Source: Branchiostoma floridae (lineage: Eukaryota > Chordata > Leptocardii > Amphioxiformes > Branchiostomatidae). From it: DNA of 64,000 nucleotides. Shown here one piece after another: positions 14,401-26,400 of the stretch. Positions within the stretch are counted from its first letter, which is position 1, and the number at the start of each line of letters is the position of its first letter. Under the pieces are notes generated by a model. The model saw only the letters and a list, made by a program, of their open reading frames with translations, was not told the DNA's origin and searched no databases. The DNA is taken from positions 11,263,381 to 11,327,380 of the forward strand of contig NC_049979.1 in NCBI RefSeq assembly GCF_000003815.2, read 5' to 3'. Made by a program: the position numbers and the translations under genes.

Positions 14401-17400
14401 ATAAGCCAAGAAATGACATTTGGGAAATTACTTTTGAAGTCTGCAAGGAATTCCTTATAAAATAACAATTACCTTGAAAATTGTCCTGAAAGGTCACGGC
14501 AGTACTAGCGACGTTATGCTGCGTGAAACTCAGGTAATAGGAACCGAAGTTGTAGGTTCAAAATATACATGATAAATGCCATACAACAACTTCGAAATGG
14601 CATGATCTCCGTTAACTTGTGATACTCACCTTAACATGAGTAAGAAATATGCAGTAGAACTTCAGGATTGACCCGCTGTGTTGGAAGGAGTAGCCACGAA
14701 ATTCATTGTGAACAAGTCAATATTTCTACCACTTCAAACTTCCTAATGTACACTTTATGAGATACTTTATCATCTCTACTTTATTTCTGGTCCCACTTAC
14801 TGTTGATATGGTATCACTGATATTGATTTACATAGTGTCTATTTTACGTTTCTCCAATATCAAATCTATTTTTATTGTTGGTCTTTGTTTCATTTGGAAA
14901 TGGTAACAGTCGCATATGAACAGCAATACTCCGGGTAGTAAATACCCTGCAAAGTAATAAAGGCTTGACCATCATGTATCACGATTAGAGGCATCCGAAC
15001 GATCAATATATCTCCGAGCTAATATACTTGCCTCCGGAGATGCTACTGTAGCGGAAAACATGAAAAAATCCCCGTGTTCCTCTTCAGGCGAGCCATGAAA
15101 TTAACAATTAAACATTTCAAACTTTACTCCCCGTGGCATTGATACTATCGACCAATGCAAGACTGACGTTATGAACATGACATAGCCGTAAATCTGAGCA
15201 CGTTCGGGGTCTCACTGCGCCTACAAATCATACTTACTAAATGTTATGTCTTCATCTGTTGTAGAATATATCAAATATGTACTACGGCAAATTGGATGCG
15301 TCAAGTCATAAAAAAGCAAGTTGAAATTGTCTTTATTGTGTAAAACAAATCATCGACAGCAAACAGCATCGAGAAATTGACAATCCAATTTGCAACTTTG
15401 TTGAAAAATCTTATGTATGGAACTGGAATGCTTTGTTGACATGTTTGACAAGCTCATTAGACTCGACTCAACGTCATGCAGGCTCTGCCGCAAACAAGTA
15501 TGTGCAAACAAGTATGTGCAACCCTTGGTGAAAACGAAAGGAGTATCATTCTAATGTATCTTTCATTAGACCTCAGCGAGAGACCTTTACAAGATCCAAA
15601 GGCTACCGTGCGCCCAATGCGCTGCCCCAACTCGAACCAACTTCGACATTAAAAAATGAAGAAAAAAAACAGACACCAACGATACGTCAGCTTTAACCCT
15701 GTTGTTCTTTTTGTAAACCACGGGTGTATACGAATATGTGTTGATAGATTTGCTAAAACATAAAGTGTTCCGTATATGTTATGTTATATTTTGTCTGATA
15801 CTTCCTACTCCTAAGGCTAAGCCCTCATGACCTCAAGGAACAGTGGGTTGCATGCCGATTCGCAACTTTCATGACTGAAGAATTTTAAACAAACTCTGCA
15901 CTTCCTACAGCGTTCAGTAGAATCCAGAATGTCCTGGCGCTGACCCGAGGAAACTTCCTGGAAGTGATCGTGCTGAAGCTGCCGTCCCTCTCCAACGGGA
16001 GCCAGGTCATCGTGGGTCTGCCGAGCGGACAGAAGGAGATCTCCGACTACGGGGAGAAGCTGAAGAGGGTGGTGGTCCTGTGCACGGTTGAGAACACTAT
16101 CCGGCTGGTCAAGCAGGTATTTACAGCCCCTCTCACACATAGCCAACCATGGCCTCCAAACCATCTCCAGTCTCAATCTGGAAGATAAGCCCCTGCCACA
16201 CATAGCCGACCATGGCTTCCGGATATTCTCTAGACCGTGGTTGGAACTTGGAAGATAATCCTGCGTTGTGCAAAGCCGCCCATGACTTCCCAACCTTCTC
16301 CAGACCATGGTTGTAAGCTAAACTTCTGTCATAGATAGCCGACCATGGCCTCCCGATATTCTCTAGACCATGGTTGGAAGATAATCCTCTGTTGCGCAAA
16401 GCCGCCCATGACTTCCCAACCATTTCCAGACCATGGTTGGAAGCTAAACTTCTGTCATAGATACCCGACCATGGCCTCTGAACAGTCCCTAGACCATGGT
16501 AGGAAGATAAGACTCTATTACAGATGGCTGACCATGGACTCCCAACCTTCTCCAGTCCATGGTTTGGAGTTAGTCGTAAACAAGGTCTTTGGCTGGGAGT
16601 TAGTCGGGAGGGTTGGCTACTAGTCTTCGATGGTCTTCTGGGCCAGTCGACCATGGCTTGGAACAAACACATATTATTGAAAATCATATTATTCTAACTA
16701 CAAAAGGTGGGGCTTTACACATTTTTTTTTACTTTCCTAAACTTGTATATTCCTTGTATACCTAAGTACACGATAGATGCTCATGGAAAACAACATACAA
16801 CATGGATGTTCAAAAGGGCACTTTTTCAGCCAAGCCTTGGCATATGGTGTGCCCTTTGATGCCACTTGAGTAAGGATACTTTATACGTATTTTGGAAAGT
16901 TGGCTTAAGACGGTTTTAAAATTGATGACATTCAACATAACCCAAACATCGGATGTATTTTGCGCTGAAAATCTGCCCCTTCACTAATTGGACGGGATTT
17001 GAGTGACGTCTATCCAACATTAATGATTATATATCTCCCGGAATGTAGAATCGACTAACCCGGTAAAAAGCAAATATTTGGATCAACTTTAACATCTGAC
17101 TTTTGTGCAACATGTAGGACATGAGTGGGGTGGACGTGGACGAGCAGCCAACAATGCTATTAACAGGAATTTTGCCATAGACCAATCCAAAATCTTATAA
17201 AAAAAGTTCAAATATCGTCGCCGAGACCTCGCTGAATTTAGGCGCAGCTTCCAGGGACCCGCGGACGTCGGCTGATCTGCTAAAAATCGCCCGACGCTCG
17301 CGTAATCTCTAGGACGTCGGTCTTTCTTCGACCGAAAATGCACATTTATAGCTCGCCGACACGTCATCGGCCGAGCTATATTCTTGATTTGTAAAGGGGG

Positions 17401-20400
17401 CTTTAGAAAATCTGTTTCGCGCTGCCTTGTGCATATGTCCAACTTGTGTTGACAGACCGAAAAGGCAAAGCCCGTTGTTACACATCAATATGGCTTTAAA
17501 AATGAACCGCGTATATCATACACCGTCTACTGTGTCAGAGCTGTATTGTTTTCGGATATTACTCCAAATACGGACGGTTCGCTGTAAAATCAGTATCTGG
17601 CAAGCAGCAGTCAGCAGATCGATCGACAAGCTCGAAAGCGATTCCTTTATGGGATAAAATGTCTAATATTAAGTCCCGGTAAACCCGCCGTATCGGCCCG
17701 AGTCACGGAAATTTATCCCCCACATCAGATGGCCTTGGGCTATGGGGTAACGCAGACGACGTGACTGTAAAATTCACAGCCAGTAATTAAGGCGACCGGA
17801 ACACAAGGCGAAGCTGAATGACGATTAGTAACGATTTTCGTAATTCCGTGGCCATACCGAGTTATCACTGGCTGCACGGTACCGACATGATTGATGAGGG
17901 ACCGTTAGTAGGAACAATACACGGGAATGATTAAAGATTCGGAGCAACGCCATTTGATAAATGACCGCAAAATTGCTGTTGTAAAAATAATCAGAGCAAT
18001 TTCATCCCAATGTCATCCGGATTCAGTTCAGTGTCGTCTCCAAAAAGTTGACTTTGAAAATGTGTGTAAAGTTCAACTTGAATTCCAGTGAACAAAGAGT
18101 GACGACTGTGTTACTCCATGCATATGGTTGGGATTTCTTTATACTCTTTAGCTTCTGAAGTTGATCAATCAAAGAATACAGAAAAAAGAAAGGAATATTT
18201 CTGGGTGGACGTGGGTCTGGTAGAGTTGTGTGTGTGTGTGTGTGTAGGGGGGGGGGGGGGGGGTACGGTATATTCTTTGACGAAATGTAGCAACAGGTCC
18301 TGAAATAAAAACCAAGTATGGATGCGGAAGATAAAATCATAAAATTTCAATATGCAGACATCACGGAGGCGCTAAATTATCTGAAGATCACAGTACAGTA
18401 TCCTGTTGTCCTAATTTCTTCACCGTGTCTGTATTACTCAAGATTTTCAGTGCGACACACGAAAGGTTCCCAGCCTGCTATCCATCTAACTCCGGGGCGT
18501 TCCTCTGATCGCTTCCTTGATGATATTCTGCGTGGATGCGATTAGACGCGCCGATGTGTTTAGAATAGGATTGAATCTGGGTTAAGAGTTGCATGTTCGT
18601 GTTTAGAAAGTTTGAATTGATAAAAAAGGAAATAGTTTATATAAATATCTATTCAAAACTTTTATAATCATAACTTCATCAGGTATTCAGGGTGCAAGGT
18701 TGCACCGGCGCGAAGGCAGGTTCTGTTCTTCTTCTATTGTGTCGTTTTTCGTGTAGAAGCTATTTGTTTTGTTTTTCATTTCAGCATAGTAATCCAGCAC
18801 TAGCAAGCCGTGTAAGACAGTGCTTCATCAACAGTCGCGGCAGGACTCCGCTTGATACACCTAAAACTGCCCCGCCCGCCCGAAATAAATGTAGACCGCA
18901 AAATTGAACAGAGTAACTTTGACCGTTATACTGTAAATTCCTTTTTAAAGTTCGCAGCACTAAGATTTTGTGGCACAATGAAAACCGGGAGGGTGGTATA
19001 TTTTATTTCGCGTCTGAAACATGTATTGATGTACGAATGAGTGATGAGTTCGTACTTAAAACACAGCGAACATTTCAAACTTCACAGTAGTATTTCGTAA
19101 ATTGATAATTCTACCTTGTTTGCAAGCACAAATATGCAGGGACAGCCTACATTGAAATCATTCACAGCATCTGCATTTTTGTTCAAGGAAGAATGATGAG
19201 CATTGATCACCAAAACATTTATTTCTTTTTGTTCTAGGCGAATCAGATGAACCTGTTCACACCGGAACATCACTGGGTGATAGCAAATCAGGTAAGCTGA
19301 ACATTTGTGAAATTTGATGTGGAGAGCCATTAAAACAAATGTTCTTACACACGGAATAATCTGCCAAATGCCATGTTTCAGAATACCGTTGACACTGTAA
19401 ATGTCACTTTGGCATTTCACTCGATTACTTCCGCCGCACCTTACGTAGATATTACAGTCAACGTTATATCACACAAACTCAACTTCATTTCATGAAAGAA
19501 TAGTAACTATGCTCTTATTGTCGCACGGTTTTACACAGTATACCAACCTTAAACTATCAACTTGGACCCTTACGATCAAATTACCACGTCAATTTTGAAT
19601 ATCAATACATCTAACGATATTTTATGGCGAACAAGCCTACATGTTATATGGCTCCCATTACCAGTCTCCTTTCCTGAGCTGCTCTTTTCACGTTTGATAT
19701 TAAGTTGTTGTGACCTGAACGACCCCACATACCCAGCCTTTTGTCTAGAGGAGACGCTCTGATTTAAAAATCCAGGTCATTTATAGGATTATGCGTTGCC
19801 TCAATCTTTCCCAACATACCTACACGTACAACACCGCCTGTCACCCTGATTATGGACATGTTTAGCAGTAGGAGGCCTATCGCAAATAGCTACTTGGTAG
19901 CTTCTCGTAAATCTCTTTCACTGTGTACCATAGGGGGCCTGGGTGATAACATTGGAATTATTGGCATTTTGTGTGAGTAAGTACTTGGGCTTTTGAAGTC
20001 GGAGATGTGACTGTAAAATGAAAGGGAAAGAATCAGTAGGCTTCTTCATACGTCTCACGGAAGAATAGGGAAAGAATCATCGGAAAATTACAGGGAAGTT
20101 CGGATCATGGAGTCTGTGAGTGGCGCGAGTACAATATGATTTTCATGTCTTCCCGCCGTGCCAGGAATCAGGCTCCCGCCGCGGAGGTGGGAATTATCGA
20201 TCCGCTGCTCAGCTTTACAAACAGTCACCAACTGCGAGCCGTACAGGCGGTAGGCAGGCCCAACGCAGTAGTTGAGGTGCCACACCATCTTTTAACTAGA
20301 TGCTGAGCGACCGCACAGCCACAGCGATACAATGTGATATTAACAGGACACAATTCAGCCTCTGGCTGAAGGATTCTTATCTTAAACAATTCGATGATGA

Positions 20401-23400
20401 TGATGATGATGGAACATGATGCAATATTAAGTGTGATTCAAGAGACAACAAAGATTTAAAAGACAAAAAAGCAAACAAAACGTCAAAAAGTCCTTCATGA
20501 TCTATGAAATTCAATTCGTAATCTGTCAAATCTTTGGTCAATCAGCGGTCATAGCCTCCAGTGAAAAAGGGGGTGTCGGACAGGTCTGTATGTTGTCGAG
20601 TTCATTCAGTATTCACAAAGAGTGCCCGGGTGAAAAGGAGTGAGAATCCGAGGCAGTTTATATTTTCAATGGAGGAGAGGCACGGACAAGATTGCATCTT
20701 TTCAATTCATGTTGAAGTCTCTTCTCTGAAATACAAACACGTGAACATTCAAGCTGCATTTAATTTGCTTCCCCTTTTGATGGCAGTGCATAGTCAAACA
20801 GCCCGGTAGATCATAAACGCTAGCTTTTGTTCTATCACACGTACAAGTGACAGATATACGAATAAACCACAGGCTGCAATGCATCTGCCCCCTCCCCCTG
20901 TTGCTGTCCAGTCAATTGCGACGTATTCAGCACTCACGGCTAGCCCCCTTCGCAGACTTTTGAAGCGGCCGTGTTTATTTTTTTGGGATCACGGGCTAAG
21001 GTTTTCCATGCCGGAAGAGAGAGATTGCCTGTAGAGCAAGTTTGGCGTGGCAAAACCCTTTCTCTCGGCATAGAAAACCTTAGCTCATGTTGAAAATAAA
21101 TTGCGAATCTTGATAGTTCCGTCAAACAGTAAAGGCTGCCGCTCCAGAACTGTTCGAAGAAGGCTGTGTCACAGTCGTGATACCTTTAGAACGTGTCTCG
21201 GTTCGTCGGGTTGTGATGTAGTGCCTTCCTGACGGGGAAAGTTGCTTTAGCATGATGCCATCAACTGGTGCCGTACTTCATACTAGTATTTATTTCTGTG
21301 GTGTTGACATTAACGGCGCTCGATATAACAATAACCATCGGGAGATGTAGGGGAGGTTGATGCAGCAGGCGGCTGGGTAATGCTGGTAACATACATCACA
21401 ACAGACAATGCTAAAGGTTTATCACTCTCTCTGGTTTAAGATATCGGAAGCAGGAAATGTCAGGCAATAAAGAAAGAAGGATGGTTCATAAACAGCACGA
21501 CTCTGAATCATAGTTCCTTAAGCAGTTAGATGCAGCGGATGACGCCGGCGATACGTTATGCCGCAACAGTCTGGTTCTTTCTCTCTGATTATATGTTTTT
21601 GTTAGGCATTAGGTTTTGTTTGTAATAACGTGTGGGTGGATGTGATGCTAATACGGATTATATTTCAACAAAACATTTGAAGGGCCATGAAATGCAAACT
21701 GGCTGAGGGGATATAGAAATTCCTCAGCTCAAATTTGTATTGTTGTGTACATGTGAATCGATATCAATTAAATACCACTTTGATATAGATCGCTAGATTT
21801 TCTTTCCTTTCATCTATTTACAAATAGTAGATTTTATTTTCAAAACATACAATACAACAGCGTACAGTAGAAAAAGAATAATATCCATAATGGGTGATTC
21901 GAGCTCTTCACCAATCAATCTTAACATCAAAATACTTTATTATATTAAGTTCAAATTTGAGAAACTGAATCGTAATAATAAGAAATGATCACAACAGGGA
22001 ATTGTAAAACCATAATTTGATGGAGTGCAAAATTATAATTCCCTTGACTTCCTTCACCTAAATGAAGTACTAATTCTTCTTTATTCATTAAAATCAACCT
22101 TACAGAGATTAATTCTTAGCAGAAGCATCTCTGAATGCCGTTGATCTTTACAATGTGACTCAGAGTAAATACTTACAACGACTAGACAACATGTACAGTA
22201 CGCATGACATACACAGTACATAGACAAATAAAACACTTAGGCACCAGTCGCATATGCAAGTATGCAACTGAAACATCCCTTCTCCCCAACCCCTCAATGG
22301 TGTTTTTGTGAAATCCCACAGGAAGTTAGCGACAAGCAGCTTCAGGCAATCAACGCCTCCCGCGGAGTCCTGACTGTGGTTCGTAAACTGATCTCATTTA
22401 GCGAATACACCGACAAGTTTATGGCATATTGGAGATCGCTTCCAGCGAACGTCACTAACGGGGCAACCACAAGTCCTTACGACGTCAAGGTGGGCGGATT
22501 CCTACTTAAGTAGGGAAATGTGTAAGGACGCAAGAAAGGAACATCTTAGACGAGATTGATCTTAGACTCCTCAAGTCAAATCGTCATTACTATTCCAGCA
22601 ATTTGTGAGAATGGTCGTTCCGCACACCTGTACAGGCCTGAGGGAGTTGATATTGCCGTAACTGATATTGCATTGTGCTCTGAGTTAATGAGCAACTGGT
22701 ATATCTCGCACGATGAGGCCATGTTTAACAAGTTAACATTAAGACTGGAAAAATTGTATCAAACACTTTTACACAAAGTAGCAACTGATCTCTACTTGAT
22801 CAGTTTATTCATTATTGAAATGTAATAAATATAAATACAATTCGATGAATACTTTTCATTCAAACTTAAATAATTTGCGAACCGCCGTCCACAGATGACA
22901 GCTGCGTACATGTACGACGCTGTGTTACACATATCTCGGGCTGTCTACGCTCTCTTCCTGGACAGACAATGGATCGGCCCCAACAAGCTCAGGTAGGCTG
23001 CAAACTTAGCAAGTAGGCTCTGAATTTCACTTCGTCATGGAAAGCTCTAGGCATGGTGTATCAATGTTGCATGATAAGTTATTTACATTTTGTGTTTGAG
23101 TTCAACAGATTTCAAGAGACTTGATTGCCTTATTATCAGAAAAGATAATGACACATTTGGCCCCAACTGATTCTATCAAGATATTAGATTCTCGTTTGTC
23201 AGCCTGCACTGTTTGGAAAATAGAATTTCAAGATATACTTTTTTAGTCTGAAGTCACTATACTTTTGTTTTTATTTGGCAATATTGTGTCACCTATGTCT
23301 TTATGCTTCTCACTTTTTTCCTGGGTAATGACGTAGGCGATACTACTGATGCTTTAATTGAACGAGAAATACACCGCCAAATGCCAATCTCATGCACATT

Positions 23401-26400
23401 AACAATAAGTTCGGAGATTTATCATCTCTCAGCGACTCCGAGCGAATCTTCCCGGGAACAATCTGCATTAAAAAGGATTTACAGGGAGCGCGGTACGCAG
23501 GGTGGGGACGGAACGGATTGGATTGGCAAAATCTATGAGGTCTCGAAGAGAGCATCTCTCAATTAGTATTTTTATCGATGCTGCGCAGATGCTCGATCGA
23601 TGTGTCGGTGCCGTGGCCTGGAGGTCCCCCACTGATGGAGACTCTGAGGAAGGTAGGGATCCGTCTCTGTCATGTGTACACACAAGGAGGATTAATTACA
23701 CAACGTGTCAGAGCCTGGCCGGGGAATATGGCTCAGCTCACTAATAATGGATGATACTGTTAATATCTTCATGTGATGCCGTCCCCCCTGGGGTTGCCGC
23801 CAGGAACACCTTCAAACATCAAACATCAGTCAACTCGAACGGAATTAAAGTTCAAAGAAATTACCGATATCTATCACTTTTCTTCTGTTCGGAGAACATT
23901 CCTTTCACCCGAGGATGTGGGAAATGAAAACTAATTTGATGAAGATAATCTCTAAGTGAAGCAAATGACTAATTGCGACCAAAGTTATAACGTTACTTGC
24001 AAATTTGCTTCGTACGTAAAGCAAAGGCTGTGGGTTAACACTGCTGCAAGAACGTCGATGAAGGTTAGACATCCAAGTAAGAAGATACGACAGATAGCAA
24101 TTACACAAGCAACTGGATATATGATTTTGGAAACGGTCAGACGTTTCAGATAACAGCCGTTATCTTTGGCCAGTGACACTTTCGTCAGTGAGACTTTCAT
24201 CAGTGACACTCCTTTACATATCAATTCATATTTACGATATAAAACCTGCTCTCCAACAAGATCTCTTCAGTGTCACCGACGATAGATAACTGACGTTTCC
24301 AAAATAATATCCAGTTCCTTGAGCAATTGCTATTTGGCATTGCTGCAAGTACGTTTTTGATGCATATTTCCTGTTTCTTTTCCAAAAAATGGGCAAAATC
24401 AAATTACATTTTTAGTGTATTATTGTCCTTGTTTTCCTTACCATTTTCATCCAATGGTAGGCAGTAAGATGCCATCCAAGCGTTTCTTTTACCCATCCCA
24501 AAATCACGATGACTGATGACCCCACAAACTCAACATGAGCTGAAAAACGTATGACTGGTGATGAAGTGTGGTGCAATTTCTCACCATCTCACACGAGGCG
24601 AAAAATATATTTTGTCACTTTTGGCTACCAACTGATCCAGCGTTTGGAAGGTTTTGTCTCATCCCAACCTAACCAGGAACAAATCATCCTATTGTAGTCA
24701 ACAGTCATCCATCATCTGCAGTCTGTTGCACAATATTCTCAGGGCACGCCCTTGGTATCTTCAGCAAGCTTGTGTGGGATACAGTCTTGAGACGGTAAAA
24801 CTCTAAAAAAAATTGATGAATGCAACTAATCATAATCACCCAGATAAGAAAATGGACGAGGTGATGCTGAGATCATGAACAGTTGGTGCAGCACCATTAA
24901 CCCATTGCCCTGATTGTCCTGTACTTCAAACGCGTGCCGCGATCTCCACTAACCAGTGCCTTGATACAGTCCTGCTCTTCAAACGTGCACCGCGATGCTC
25001 ATTAACCTATTGCCACAGGTCAGGACGCCGGGGGTGCTGGGCAAGTCAGGGTTCGATGACACGGGCTACAACATCAACTCCCAGATGCAGGTCCTCAGGC
25101 TGGAGAAAGTGGTCAATAAAACAAGAGTGCAAGTGGTAAGGCGTCTGCTCTCCTGTCAGAAATTATCTATTCAATCAGATTGTGCTTGCCTGTTTTTAGG
25201 TATCCCTGTTCACATTTATTACCTCCATGAAAAATTTTAAAGTTTAATTTTTTTGGGTAAAGGTTTTGCCTTGTATCACGCCGTGTCCAGATACCAACCA
25301 CACGTGTAGCCGTTCTTTTTTTTGGCAAAGGCCGGTTTGAATATGAGATAAAGCTAATCACGGCCGGGTAGCTGAGGATATCATTTGTAGGGTATTCGAT
25401 CCGATCCTGTGCTCAATGTTATTTTGTGCGTGGGCAATTGGAAGTGTGTTCGTTGAAAAGCTTGCCACAATATAGTCAAGTAGCCTGGATTTTGTTTGCT
25501 GAAAAACAGAAGCCTCAAAATGATACTTGGAATATAAAATCGAGCGTCTGTACCTTGATAGATACCCTCTTACCAAAGAACTCCCAAACCAGTCAACTGT
25601 TAGAAGGTTATTACATCAGCTCCCAAAGTCTGGGTGGATATAGCTCTTCATTGACTGCACATAGATCGTAGTCCGCCTCCTCCATCGGTACCGTTCAGCA
25701 CAGACAGGTGGAATCGAGATTAACTCATAAAGAGGAAACTGCATTTTCATCGACCTCATTTGTCGTGGAACTCTCATATGTGCTGAGCAGAGAAGATAGT
25801 ATGGACCATTTTTCAAGCTTAGGTATGATCCGGTAGGGGTTTAGACCCCAAAACTTTCCACTGCATGGAAATTACTCTACCCTCTAGTCATTGTACGGCT
25901 GTTTGTTCCCCATATGACCTGTGTTATCTGACGATGTCGTCCCCAGGCTGGTATGTGGGACCCCGTGACCCGACTGAACACCACCGCCCGGACCTTACCT
26001 GGTGCCAACCCGCGGATAGACATACGGAACAAAACATTCAGGGTGGTGACACTGGAGGTCAGCTTCTTTCTAACGTAGATAGCTACATAATTTATCATTA
26101 TACAATTTCATACATTGGAACAAGAAGCAGTCAACTCTCTTAACTCGCCCATGATTAATTGTAAAACTTAACTGTTGAAAATATTGTATCGCTTCGTTTC
26201 ACCTTAGGCAACATTATGAAATACTGTGTTTACCTATTTGGCAATACATATAAAGATTGAATTTAGAGCAACCGTTCATTGTTGAGAAGATTGTATCAAT
26301 CCGTCTTACCTTTCGAAAGGTAAAGGTAAAACACGTCTAATTGCGGAGCAATACATAACAAGATATCATTGATATTTAGGATGTATGAGATGGGATGTGA

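Larger units (their letters stand above)
16601..21605 (+). other. Intron 4 remainder
   Basis: 5 kb with no exon I can support except the microexon that ends it. It contains a TG run followed by a G homopolymer (18229-18262), a GAT repeat (about 20394-20412) and a fold-back at 20973-21100. The TG/G tract invites assembly errors. Confidence 0.7.

Noticed and set aside
16133-16687. 184-codon minus-strand ORF
   Set aside because: It is the translation of a 63-bp tandem repeat inside intron 4; the frame stays open because the unit is a multiple of three.
18175-18210. Alternative 36-nt microexon reading [12 protein letters not shown] between exons 4 and 6
   Set aside because: The phase fits and it has W-V-D, but its acceptor (gatcaatcaaag) lacks a pyrimidine tract. 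The candidate at 21606 has a strong acceptor and aligns better at its start.
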